From Alcanivorax sp. DSM 26293 (lineage in GTDB: Bacteria > Pseudomonadota > Gammaproteobacteria > Pseudomonadales > Alcanivoracaceae), in the NCBI RefSeq assembly GCF_900107995.1, contig NZ_FNUM01000005.1, positions 1-64,000 of the forward strand: a stretch of 64,000 nt of DNA, written 5' to 3'. Both the position numbers and the translations under genes were made by a program. The notes beneath the pieces were generated by a model. The model ran no database searches and had not been told where the DNA came from. It was given only the letters and a program-made list of their open reading frames with translations. This document shows positions 23,559 to 31,500 of this stretch, in pieces. Position 1 is the first letter of the stretch. Each line of letters starts with the position of its first letter.

Positions 23559-24449
23559 CTAATGCGGGGTGCGATCAATCCAGTCGAGGATGTCATCAGC
23601 CACCTGTTGCCACCGGGGACCCTGGAGCAGCAGGTGAGGCCCTTCAGGATAGAAGCGGTATTCGCCCTGGTTTGCCAGGTGGTCGTGAAGATGGCTGATC
23701 CCGGCCGCAGGCACGGAGTTGTCCTTGCCGCCGTAGAGCAACAGTGACGGTGTCTGGATCGAGGGCGCCCGGTCGCTGGCGCTGTCAGCCAGCTTGATCA
23801 GACCCCAATAGGCATCCATGCGCACATTACGGATCACCCGGGGATCCGTTGCCAGCCGCTGGGCGCTATGGTCTGCCAGGTGCGGATCATCGGGGCGGCG
23901 GTCCACGGTCAGACGATATCCCGGGGCCAGGAAGGCGGCGCTGGCGATGGCCGCATTCCAGCCATAACGCAGGCGAATGCCTTCACGTACGGCGGGCCCG
24001 GCCAGCACCATGCCGGCGACTTTGTCTGGCACCTCCAGGGCTGCCAGGATCGCCACGGCGCCCCCCAGGCTTTCCCCGACAAGGAACACCGGACGTTGAT
24101 AGCGTTCATAGAGTTGCTCGATCTGGAAGATGGCTTCCGAGACCAGTTGTTCCTCCCCGGCCCATTGGCCCTGCTGGATTCGGTCGCCGAATCCGGCCTG
24201 GTCATAGCTGACCAGCAGGTGTCCATGATCCGCAAGGTAAGGGCCCAGCGCCTCGAAGGCGGCGCCGTAGTCACCGAAGCTGTGCAACCCCAGTATCACC
24301 GCATCGGGCTCCCCGGCGGGTTGCCATTGGCGCAGGGTATCGGTGAGGGGCGCAGGGGCAGCCGTATCCTCCGCCCTTTTGTCGGAAACCAGGTTGCAGG
24401 CCGACAGCAGACCGTGAAGCATAACAAGTGTGACCAGACGGAGAATCAT
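23559..24449 (-). CDS. Alpha/beta-hydrolase lipoprotein, monoacylglycerol-lipase-like
   Basis: A 296-residue protein with a short lipoprotein signal ending LLSAC (Cys18), so probably anchored in the periplasm. The hydrolase core shows the nucleophile elbow VGESLGG, an acidic residue in YGGKDNSVP and a final His in PEGPHLLLQ. The fold resembles serine aminopeptidase S33/monoglyceride lipases. The start codon at 24449 lies only three bases from the divergent start codon at 24453, so its promoter must lie within the other gene. A downstream ATG would remove most of the signal and is less likely. Confidence 0.75.
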   Translation of the reverse strand: MILRLVTLVMLHGLLSACNLVSDKRAEDTAAPAPLTDTLRQWQPAGEPDAVILGLHSFGDYGAAFEALGPYLADHGHLLVSYDQAGFGDRIQQGQWAGEEQLVSEAIFQIEQLYERYQRPVFLVGESLGGAVAILAALEVPDKVAGMVLAGPAVREGIRLRYGWNAAIASAAFLAPGYRLTVDRRPDDPHLADHSAQRLATDPRVIRNVRMDAYWGLIKLADSASDRAPSIQTPSLLLYGGKDNSVPAAGISHLHDHLANQGEYRFYPEGPHLLLQGPRWQQVADDILDWIDRTPH

Positions 24450-24452
24450 CGA

Positions 24453-24905
24453 ATGAGTCTAGCAATCCGCCCGCAACGGCGAGTGAATGCCTGCGCCTTT
24501 ACCCTGGCATTGCTGGCGGTGACCTGGCTGGTGGCGCGTTGCGAGGCGGATACTGCAACCCCCGCTGCAGCGGACACGGTGACCATGACAGTGACTGCCA
24601 CGGCGTACAATTCCCTGCACGGTCAGGGCGCCGGTGCGGACCATGCCCTGGCCGCCTGGGGCGATCGCCTCACGCCGGGCATGAAGGCCATTGCGGTGTC
24701 ACGGGATCTGATCCCCCTGGGGCTGGACTACAATGCCGAGGTGCAGATTGAGGGCTTGCCCGGGACCTGGCAGGTGAAGGACAAGATGCACTGGCGCTGG
24801 AAAAAGAAGATCGATATTTACATGGGTGAGGACATACAGGCGGCCAGGCAGTGGGGCCGCAGAAAGGTGACGATTACCTTCCTGGCACCTCAGGACGAGC
24901 CGTAG
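24453..24905 (+). CDS. Exported 3D-domain protein
   Basis: A 150-residue protein with an N-terminal signal or anchor (residues 10-32) followed by a 3D domain (about 45-145). The conserved pieces are TATAYNSLHGQG, LTPGMKAIAVSRDLIPLG and VKDKMHWRWKKKIDIYMG, holding the Asp residues that name the domain. The 3D fold is a double-psi beta-barrel related to RlpA and MltA and is linked to peptidoglycan binding or cleavage. Its ribosome binding site (GGAGA, 24440-24444) lies inside the first codons of the divergent lipase-like gene. It ends near a palindrome. Confidence 0.8.
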   Translation: MSLAIRPQRRVNACAFTLALLAVTWLVARCEADTATPAAADTVTMTVTATAYNSLHGQGAGADHALAAWGDRLTPGMKAIAVSRDLIPLGLDYNAEVQIEGLPGTWQVKDKMHWRWKKKIDIYMGEDIQAARQWGRRKVTITFLAPQDEP

Positions 24906-24919
24906 CTTGACCCCCCGGC

Positions 24920-24983
24920 TGTAGGAGCGTCGCTGGCGGCGCGATTCTGACTTCATTTATCGCGCCGCCAGCGACGCTCCTAC
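24920..24983. repeat. GTAGGAGC-family palindrome (GCGTCGCTGG type)
   Basis: TGTAGGAGCGTCGCTGGCGG at 24920 onwards and the complement ending GCGACGCTCCTAC at 24983 form arms of about 25 bp around a 13-nt loop. It lies between convergent genes. Nearly the same sequence occurs at 29265-29333. Confidence 0.85.
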
Positions 24984-24995
24984 GGAGAAGCTGCG

Positions 24996-25754
24996 TCAAT
25001 CCCGGCTCAGGAACTGCAGCAACAGACGTGTCGAGCCGCTGGGCAACGCCTTGTCCAACAGCTTCAGCAGCTTGAAGCTGAGCCCCACCGGGTTGTGCAC
25101 CGGGACTTTTTCGTTGGCGGCCTGCCAGACCTTTGCCACCACGTCGTCGGCACTCAGATTGACGCCCATGCGGTCCAGTATCGGCGGACGGAAGCTGGCT
25201 TGCTCCACCATGGGGGTTTTCACGAACGGGGGCATGATGTCCACCACACGAATACCCTGTCGGCCCCATTCGATGTTCAGCGCTTCGGTGAGTGAGCGCA
25301 CGGCGAACTTGCTGGCGGAGTAAGAGGCGAAATGTGGCACACCATAAAGGGCTGAAGCGGAACTCATATTGATAACCGCCGCCGCCCGGCTTTCCTGAAG
25401 GAAAGGGTGGGCGGCCAGGCTCATGTTGATCAGCCCGGTCACGTTGATATCGATGATCTGCCTGTGCTGCTCTGCGCTGATGGACTCGAAGGGTCCCATG
25501 CGCAGGATGCCGGCACAGTTGAACAGCACATCGATGCAGCCGTCTTCGGCAAAGTCCCGGCAGGCGTGTTGACAGGCAATGCTGTCGGTCACATCCAGTC
25601 GCCGGTACCAGCTGTGGTTCAATGTGGCCGCCAGCTGGGCCAGCGCAGTGTCGTTCACATCCGTGAGGCCCACCCGCCAACCGTTGTCATGGAAATGTCT
25701 GGCGGTGGCCAGGCCGATGCCGCTGGCGGCACCGGTGATCAGGATACGTTTCAT
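24996..25754 (-). CDS. Short-chain dehydrogenase of the BVMO cluster
   Basis: A 252-residue classical SDR. TGAASGIG is at residues 7-14, NCAG at 79-82, the catalytic Ser in SSAS (131-134) and Tyr145/Lys149 in YSASK. Asp32 after the second strand (TDVND) favours NAD. Its ATG overlaps the stop of the hydrolase gene (ATGA), so it is the third gene of an operon with that hydrolase and a Baeyer-Villiger monooxygenase. The likely role is oxidation of an alcohol or reduction of a ketone linked to the monooxygenase product, as for the SDR of the mycobacterial mymA operon. Confidence 0.87.
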   Translation of the reverse strand: MKRILITGAASGIGLATARHFHDNGWRVGLTDVNDTALAQLAATLNHSWYRRLDVTDSIACQHACRDFAEDGCIDVLFNCAGILRMGPFESISAEQHRQIIDINVTGLINMSLAAHPFLQESRAAAVINMSSASALYGVPHFASYSASKFAVRSLTEALNIEWGRQGIRVVDIMPPFVKTPMVEQASFRPPILDRMGVNLSADDVVAKVWQAANEKVPVHNPVGLSFKLLKLLDKALPSGSTRLLLQFLSRD

Positions 25755-26686
25755 GCGCTGACATCCTTCCAGTGTTTATGGATAAACCGGGCGCAGGTCA
25801 TCAGGGCCTGGTCCGCATCGGCCAACACTCCGGCATGGAGCTGGAAGTCATGCCAGCGTTGCGGGTGGACCTGCAGACGGGCTGGCGTGCCCGCGTCGTT
25901 CAGGGCGCTGCACAGACGGTGGCTGTCGTTGAGCAGGATCTCGTCGCTGCCGGCCTGAATCAGTACCGGGGGCAGACCGGTCAGGTCGCCATTGAGGGGG
26001 GAGCAGGCCGGCCGGGCAGGATCTTCACCGCCATAGGCGTCAGCGGCGCTGGCCAGCCAGGCCGGGCTGAGCATGATGTCCCGGTCGGTGTCGAAAAGAT
26101 CGTTGAGGCTCAGGTCCACCCAGGGCGAGATCAGGATGGTGCTGCTGGGCAAGGCGGTTTTTTTCGCTTTCAGTGCTTGCAGGGTGGCCAGGGCGAGGCC
26201 GCCGCCGGCGGAATCGCCGGCAATCACCAGGGTGGCAGGGTCCACCCCTTCTGCTAGCAGGGCATCGTACACGGCCACGGCATCCTCGATGGCGGCGGGG
26301 CAGGCATGCTCCGGTGCCAGCCGGTAGTCCGGAACCACCACGCGGGCATTGGCGAATTTCGCCAGGTGTGAGGTAACCGAGCGGTGACTTTCCGGGCTGC
26401 CGGCCACATAGCCACCACCGTGCAGGTAGAGCACGGTGCCCTGGGCATTCAGGGGCGCGTAGTGGCGACAGGGCACGTCACCCAGGGGCGCGTCATGGCT
26501 GGGCACATCACGGGCGACCAGAGTGGTCTTGGCCATGATGTCCATCCAGCGGCGCTGCGTCTTCACGCTGAAGCGCGGGTTGGCCACCGGTTTGAACAGC
26601 ATGGCCAGGGACTGACGCAGGGCGCCGGCCAGTACTTGCTGGGTGCCGGACTGGGCCCGGCTGATTCGATCAACGAAGGAGGTCAT
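25751..26686 (-). CDS. Hormone-sensitive-lipase-type esterase of the BVMO cluster
   Basis: A 311-residue alpha/beta-hydrolase of the HSL (family IV) class. The oxyanion motif HGGGYVAGS is at about residues 89-97, the nucleophile motif GDSAGGG at about 157-163, the acid in DEILLND and the His in WHDFQLHAG. The start is ATG at 26686 (an in-frame GTG lies two codons upstream), overlapping the end of the monooxygenase gene by 17 nt. It would hydrolyse the ester made by the Baeyer-Villiger enzyme. The same order is seen for lipR in the mymA operon. Confidence 0.87.
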   Translation of the reverse strand: MTSFVDRISRAQSGTQQVLAGALRQSLAMLFKPVANPRFSVKTQRRWMDIMAKTTLVARDVPSHDAPLGDVPCRHYAPLNAQGTVLYLHGGGYVAGSPESHRSVTSHLAKFANARVVVPDYRLAPEHACPAAIEDAVAVYDALLAEGVDPATLVIAGDSAGGGLALATLQALKAKKTALPSSTILISPWVDLSLNDLFDTDRDIMLSPAWLASAADAYGGEDPARPACSPLNGDLTGLPPVLIQAGSDEILLNDSHRLCSALNDAGTPARLQVHPQRWHDFQLHAGVLADADQALMTCARFIHKHWKDVSA

Positions 26687-28127
26687 AGTCACTCAGGTCC
26701 AGGGTCCGTGTCTGGCGGCGGTAGTCGAAGGTAAAGCCGGGCCAGTTGTTGGTGTTCTTGCCACTCTCGGTCTTGTACCAGCTGTGGCAGCCCTTGTCCC
26801 AGACGGTATTGCTGATCTTGTCCTGCACCGTCTTGTTGAATTCGTCCTGTACCCGGTCACGCACTTCCAGTGCCTTGATGTCCTGTTCGTCCATCTGCGC
26901 CACACATTGCAGGATGTAATGAATCTGGCTTTCCAGCATGTAGATGATGGAGTTGTGGCCCAGGTTGGTGTTGGGGCCGTAGAGCATGAACAGGTTGGGA
27001 AAGCCGCGCACGGTGATGCCCAGATAGGCCTCGGCGCCGTCTTTCCACACCGCATTCAGATCGGCTCCATCACGGCCGGTAATGGTCATGGGGGTGAGGA
27101 AGTCGGTGGCCTTGAAGCCGGTACCGTAGATGATCACATCGGCGTCGTGGTGGGTGCCGGTGCTGTCGGTGAGGCCGCTCTGGTCCACCGAGCTGATACC
27201 GTGGTTGATCACTTCCACATGGTCCTGGGCCAGGGCCGGGTAGTAATCGTTGGACATGAGGATGCGCTTGCAGCCCATGGGGTAATCCGGGGTCAGCTTT
27301 TCGCGCAGGACCGGGTCCTTGATCTGCTGCTTCAGGTGGCGGCGGAACAGCCACTCGTACACCTTCATGGCTTTCTGGAAGGAGGTGAAACCCAGGGCCC
27401 GGGATTCATTGGTGGCATAGATGCGCAGCCGGTCCAGGGTCTGGGTAATCGGCGCCTTGCTCAGTACCTGATGCTCCAGTTTGCTGTAGGCGCGATCCGG
27501 TTTGGCAATCACATGGGCAGCGGAGCGCTGGAACAGCTTTACCTTGCCGGCCACCTTGGCCACTTCCGGCACGAACTGGATGGCGCTGGCACCGGTGCCC
27601 ACGACGGCCACGGTCTTGCCGGTCAGGTCCACGTCGTGGTCCCAGCGGGCACTATGGAAATGGGCGCCGCCGAAATCCTCGATACCGGACAGCGGCGGGT
27701 AGGCGGGCTGGTTGAGCTGGCCGGTGGCGGTGATCAGCACCCGGGTGGTCAGGGTGTCGCCATTGGTGAGTGTCAGCTCCCAGATGCCATCTTCGTCACG
27801 GTAGTGGGCCTCGGCCACTTCGGTGTGGAAGCGGATGTGCCGGTACAGGTCGTACTTGCGCGCACAGTATTGCTGGTAGGCGAAGATTTCCTGTTGCGGT
27901 GCGAAGCGGCGGCTCCAGGGGTAATGGCGCTCGAAGGAAAACGAATACAGATGCGAGGGCACATCGCAGGCGGCGCCGGGGTAGGTGTTGTCACGCCAGC
28001 AGCCACCCACGTCGTGGCCTTTTTCAATCATCAAAATATTCTCTTCGCCCAGGGCTTTCAGGCGAATGGCCATGCCGAGTCCGCCGAAGCCGGCACCGAT
28101 AATCACCACGTTGTGGGTCACTTGCAT
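26670..28127 (-). CDS. Baeyer-Villiger-type flavin monooxygenase (MymA/AlmA-like)
   Basis: A 485-residue flavoprotein. The FAD Rossmann motif GAGFGGLG is at residues 11-18. The BVMO fingerprint FGGAHFHSARWD fits FxGxxxHxxxW. A second Rossmann motif VGTGASA serves NADPH. ATG at 28127 is preferred as the start because GGGA lies just upstream; an ATG seven codons earlier is possible. Such enzymes insert oxygen next to a ketone; relatives include MymA, EthA and the long-chain alkane hydroxylase AlmA of oil bacteria. It is first in an operon with an esterase and an SDR, and divergent from an AraC regulator. Confidence 0.88.
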   Translation of the reverse strand: MQVTHNVVIIGAGFGGLGMAIRLKALGEENILMIEKGHDVGGCWRDNTYPGAACDVPSHLYSFSFERHYPWSRRFAPQQEIFAYQQYCARKYDLYRHIRFHTEVAEAHYRDEDGIWELTLTNGDTLTTRVLITATGQLNQPAYPPLSGIEDFGGAHFHSARWDHDVDLTGKTVAVVGTGASAIQFVPEVAKVAGKVKLFQRSAAHVIAKPDRAYSKLEHQVLSKAPITQTLDRLRIYATNESRALGFTSFQKAMKVYEWLFRRHLKQQIKDPVLREKLTPDYPMGCKRILMSNDYYPALAQDHVEVINHGISSVDQSGLTDSTGTHHDADVIIYGTGFKATDFLTPMTITGRDGADLNAVWKDGAEAYLGITVRGFPNLFMLYGPNTNLGHNSIIYMLESQIHYILQCVAQMDEQDIKALEVRDRVQDEFNKTVQDKISNTVWDKGCHSWYKTESGKNTNNWPGFTFDYRRQTRTLDLSDYDLLR

Positions 28128-28181
28128 GGTAAACATCCCGATAAACATTATTGAGGATCACTCTAACGGGACGGATACGCC

Positions 28182-28209
28182 TTGTTTATGGCATTCTGGG
28201 ACATAAAAT
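28182..28209 (+). promoter_or_regulatory. Putative promoter of the AraC-type regulator gene
   Basis: TTGTTT at 28182-28187 and TAAAAT at 28204-28209 are 16 nt apart, about 20 nt before the start codon of the regulator. The 101-nt divergent region must also hold the monooxygenase promoter and regulator sites; no clear repeat was picked out. Confidence 0.4.
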
Positions 28210-28228
28210 TGTGGGAAACGGACATTTC

Positions 28229-29236
28229 ATGGATGTACGTCGAGCTATCACCAGTGTGCGTCTGCAGGTGGCCTACGCCGCCGAGCATGGGCTGGCCCCC
28301 GAAGCCTGTCTGTCGGGCAGTGACATCGACCCGGCCATGCTGCACCGGCCGGAAACCACCATCGAGCGGGCCCAGGAGCGGCGAGTGGTTGAGAACCTCT
28401 GCGCACAACTGGGGGATCCGGTCCGGCATGGCCTGGCAATGGGGCAGCGTTATCACCTGAGCAGCTACGGAGTGTGGGGCTTTGCCCTGCTCAGTAGCCC
28501 CACCCTCCGGCAGGCGGTGGAGCTGGGGGTGCGTTATCTGGATCTGACCTTTGCCTTTCTGGATATCCGACTCGATGAAGTGCAGGGCGAGGCGGTGTTG
28601 ATGCTGGAAGACAGCGGGCTGCCGGAGACCATTCGGCCCTATCTGCTGGCGCGGGATGCCAGCGCCGTGATGATGATCCAGGAAGAGTTGTTCGCCAGCC
28701 GGATTCCCCTGTCTTACCTGGCCCTGCGTTTACCGGCTCAGGAGCCGGCGCCGTTTACGGCCATTTTTGGCCTGCCCCCCCGGTTCGATCAGTCACACAA
28801 CCAGGCTCGCTTTGTGGCCGGTCTGCTGGATATGCCCTTGCCCCAGGCCAACCCGGTCACCGCCCGGCTCTGCGAGGAGCAGTGCCAGCAATTACTGGTG
28901 CAGCGCTATCGGCAGGGCGGGGTGGCGTTGCAGGTACGTCGGCGCCTGCTCAGCCAGCCGGGCAGCTTTCCGGGTATGGAAGCCATGGCGTCCGCCCTGG
29001 GCGTCACCAGCCGCACCCTGCGTCGTCAGCTGCAAGCAGAAGGTACCGGGTATCGGGAACTGCTGGATGAAGTGCGGCGGATGCTGGCGGAACAGTGGTT
29101 GATTCTGGGCGGACTGGGCATGGAAGAGATCAGTGAGCGCTTGGGATTTTCCGAGCTGTCCAACTTCAATCACGCTTTCCGCCGCTGGACCGGCCAGACC
29201 CCGGCCCGGTTTCGGCGCGAGCGGCAGAGGAAGTGA
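28229..29236 (+). CDS. AraC-family regulator, VirS-like
   Basis: A 335-residue regulator. Residues about 15-200 match the AraC_binding-type N-terminal domain found in OruR, ArgR and VirS-like proteins. The C terminus has the double helix-turn-helix (MASALGVTSRTLRRQLQAEG, then ISERLGFSELSNFNHAFRRW and GQTPARFR). The ATG at 28229 starts the domain. It is divergent from the BVMO-esterase-SDR operon, the same arrangement as virS and the mymA operon in mycobacteria, and probably activates that operon in response to a lipid-related signal. Confidence 0.9.
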   Translation: MDVRRAITSVRLQVAYAAEHGLAPEACLSGSDIDPAMLHRPETTIERAQERRVVENLCAQLGDPVRHGLAMGQRYHLSSYGVWGFALLSSPTLRQAVELGVRYLDLTFAFLDIRLDEVQGEAVLMLEDSGLPETIRPYLLARDASAVMMIQEELFASRIPLSYLALRLPAQEPAPFTAIFGLPPRFDQSHNQARFVAGLLDMPLPQANPVTARLCEEQCQQLLVQRYRQGGVALQVRRRLLSQPGSFPGMEAMASALGVTSRTLRRQLQAEGTGYRELLDEVRRMLAEQWLILGGLGMEEISERLGFSELSNFNHAFRRWTGQTPARFRRERQRK

Positions 29237-29264
29237 CGTGTTATCACAGAGGTTTCTTGAATAG

Positions 29265-29333
29265 GCTGTAGGAGCGTCGCTGGCGGCGCGATTCTGGCCT
29301 CCTTCATCGCGCCGCGAGCGACGCTCCTACAGC
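29265..29333. repeat. GTAGGAGC-family palindrome, second near-identical copy
   Basis: GCTGTAGGAGCGTCGCTGGC at 29265 onwards and the complement ending CTCCTACAGC at 29333 form arms of 28 bp with one mismatch around a 13-nt loop. It lies between convergent genes and is almost the same as 24920-24983. Confidence 0.85.
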
Positions 29334-29375
29334 AAGGGTTGTTAACGAAATCAGGCTGCTATGCGCTCAGGCACT

Positions 29376-29837
29376 TCAAGGCATCGCTGGCAGCGTCATT
29401 TCGCCTTCCTTGTCGAAAGACAGCGGCAGCGGTACGCCGGCAACGCGGGCCTTGCCCACCAGTCGATACTGCAGGGGCTTGTCCTGTTGCTGCTGGATGT
29501 TCTGTAACTGCTTCAGGCTACTCAGCAGGCTGGTGGTAATGGTGGTGTTGACCTTGGCATCGCCCATGGCGGGCAGGGTCACGCTCTCACCGGTGAGGCC
29601 GCGGGCAAATTTTTCCCCGTTGATGAAGATCTCGTAGTCGAGACTCTTGAGGGTCAGCTCCCGATCGTTGGGGTTGCGGGCCCGCAGGGTCAATCCCCAT
29701 TCCTGCTCGAACAGGCTGATGCTATTGAGGGCAATGCCCGTAACGCTGACCTCCGGAGCTTCCAGTGATCCCAGTGTCTGGCAGCCGCTTGTGATCATGG
29801 CAGCCATGATCAGCCAGATGGCAGCAATCTTTCTCAT
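29376..29837 (-). CDS. LEA-14/WHy-type lipoprotein
   Basis: A 153-residue lipoprotein (lipobox ITSGC, Cys19). The mature part is a single LEA type 2/water-stress (WHy) domain: PEVSVTGIALNSISLFEQEW, LRARNPNDRELTLKSLDYEI and the final strands of a fibronectin-like sandwich. The NPN motif is typical. Bacterial members are envelope proteins of uncertain role, thought to protect against desiccation or to bind membrane partners. The ATG at 29837 has AAAGGAG upstream. It stands alone, converging on the AraC gene. Confidence 0.8.
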   Translation of the reverse strand: MRKIAAIWLIMAAMITSGCQTLGSLEAPEVSVTGIALNSISLFEQEWGLTLRARNPNDRELTLKSLDYEIFINGEKFARGLTGESVTLPAMGDAKVNTTITTSLLSSLKQLQNIQQQQDKPLQYRLVGKARVAGVPLPLSFDKEGEMTLPAMP

Positions 29838-30114
29838 TCCCTAACTCCTTTGCATGGGCCCGGTTAGAGGCAAGCATAGCGGGAAAGTTGCATCAATGAA
29901 GCAGGCGGATGAGTTGGCGCGGAGAGACAGGATAGGTGCATGCCGAACGGCCCGGTCTCCCGCCACGCCACCGCGCCCCTGGCGGGGCGCGCATGGCGCG
30001 GCATCCTGATCGGGCCGCCGGCATGGATGCCAATACACGAGGTGTATCGACCTTTTGATAGTGGCGCGGATCGGCGGGGTGTGGCAAGCGACAAGTGTGA
30101 CAATTTTGTATCTG

Positions 30115-30870
30115 TTACCAGGGGAGCGTGTCCCCCTGCCAATTGATAAAGCGGCCACTCTGTTCCGGGGTCGCCCTGTCCAGCTGCTGGGTCAGTTGTT
30201 CGGCTACCCATGGTGGCGAGAACAGCTTTCCTTCCGGTACCCGGGATTGAAAAGGCGCCGACAGGGGGGTATCCGTTGTTCCGGGGTGCAGGGCAAGCAC
30301 CGTCAGTTTAGGGGCCCGACGGCGGGCTTCCACCGCGAAGGTGCGCAATAGCTGGTTCAGTGCCGCTTTGCTGCTGCGATAGCTGTACCATCCGCCAAGA
30401 TGATTATCGGTGATGCTGCCCACCCGGGCGGAAATGGCGGCAAAGACTGCCGGTTGCTGGCGAAGCAGTGGCAGCAGCCCCTGGGCCAGCAATATGGGGG
30501 CCCAGGCGTTCAGACGGAAGCTGTATTCCAGGTTTTCTGCGCAAAGATCTTCCAGGCGCTTTTCCGGGGAACGATTGTGACCGGAGTCGTACAAGACACC
30601 GGCGCAGTGGATGACACGGGACAGATGGTCGGTGTATCCGGCGGTGGCCGCAGCCAGTGAGGCCGGCCCCTGGGCGGTTGCCAGATCTGCCGGGATCAAC
30701 CTCAGGCGGTCATTGTGGTCGTTCAATGTTGCCAGTGGAGAGTGGTCAGGCTGCCGGCTGCTGGCAATGACGTGGTCTCCCCGCGACAGATGCAGGTGGG
30801 TGAGCGCCAGGCCGATACCGGAACTGGCGCCGGTAATCAGTACCGGGTAGGGAAGGGATTCGCTGGTCAT
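30115..30870 (-). CDS. Short-chain dehydrogenase, C-factor (CsgA)-like
   Basis: A 251-residue SDR of the C-factor/CsgA-like subgroup. The motif TGASSGIG is near residue 13, CAGV near 91, Ser in ISARVGS and the YxxxK motif as YRSSKAALN. The start is placed at ATG 30870 because the domain begins there. The phrase LHPGTTDTPLSAPF is typical of this subgroup. The substrate is not known. It is divergent from the secreted coiled-coil/TPR pair, with about 125 nt between them. The roughly 275 nt before the LEA-type gene hold no gene that I can see. Confidence 0.82.
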   Translation of the reverse strand: MTSESLPYPVLITGASSGIGLALTHLHLSRGDHVIASSRQPDHSPLATLNDHNDRLRLIPADLATAQGPASLAAATAGYTDHLSRVIHCAGVLYDSGHNRSPEKRLEDLCAENLEYSFRLNAWAPILLAQGLLPLLRQQPAVFAAISARVGSITDNHLGGWYSYRSSKAALNQLLRTFAVEARRRAPKLTVLALHPGTTDTPLSAPFQSRVPEGKLFSPPWVAEQLTQQLDRATPEQSGRFINWQGDTLPW

Positions 30871-30995
30871 GGCGGAAGAATCGCCGTTAGTCGGACAAGC
30901 TGACGTGAAGAGCGGATCAGTTGTGACAATCACAACAGTCAAAGGGACATGGCTATGGTAGATTCACAAAAAACCATCAGGATTGGGGGAGCGCA

Positions 30996-31493
30996 ATGCG
31001 CCGTGTAGTAGTGTTGCTGTTGATGTTGTTTGCCAGCCAGCTTCATGCCGCCGAGCTGGACAAGGAACTGGCGGATTTCAAACGCGACGTGCTGGAAGTC
31101 AATAAACGCCTGTTGCTTCTGGAAGAGGAGTTGCTGTTCCCTGCGGATACCCAGGTGGGCATTTATGTGTCGCTGGATGTGGGCCATTACTTCCAGCCGG
31201 ACAGTGTGACCCTGGAGCTGGATGGTGAAGTGCTGGCCAGCCACCTTTATACCGAGCGGGAATTGCGTGCCCTGAAAAACGGGGCGGTGCAGCGGCTGGC
31301 ACTGGCCAACGTAAAGAACGGCGAGCATGAGATCGTTGCTTTCGTGACCGGTATGGGGCCAGAGGGCCGCGAGATCCGCCGGGGTGTGACCGGTCGATTC
31401 GACAAGCGCCATGGTCGCCATTTCGTGCAGCTGCATATCGAGGACGATAAGGCCAAACAGCAGCCCCGTCTCCTGTTCCGTGACTGGCGCTGA
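30996..31493 (+). CDS. Exported coiled-coil protein, partner of the TPR protein
   Basis: A 165-residue protein with a signal peptide (MRRVVVLLLMLFASQLHA), then an amphipathic heptad-rich helix (about residues 20-48) and a beta-rich domain (VGIYVSLDVGHYFQPDSVTL, then GEHEIVAFVTGMG) that looks like an immunoglobulin or transthyretin-type sandwich. I do not recognise a named family. The next gene starts seven bases after its stop and encodes a large periplasmic TPR protein, so the two products probably form a complex in the periplasm. Function is unknown. Confidence 0.65.
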   Translation: MRRVVVLLLMLFASQLHAAELDKELADFKRDVLEVNKRLLLLEEELLFPADTQVGIYVSLDVGHYFQPDSVTLELDGEVLASHLYTERELRALKNGAVQRLALANVKNGEHEIVAFVTGMGPEGREIRRGVTGRFDKRHGRHFVQLHIEDDKAKQQPRLLFRDWR

Positions 31494-31500
31494 GGCGAGC

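Noticed and set aside
26643-28154. A 503-codon plus-strand open frame opposite the monooxygenase gene.
   Set aside because: The minus strand shows the FAD, NADPH and BVMO motifs in order; the plus-strand product has only composition-driven Gly/Val/His runs.
29838-30114. A small gene between the LEA-type lipoprotein and the C-factor-like SDR.
   Set aside because: Short frames exist on both strands, but none has a ribosome binding site, a domain or a plausible composition; the region is left as featureless intergenic DNA.
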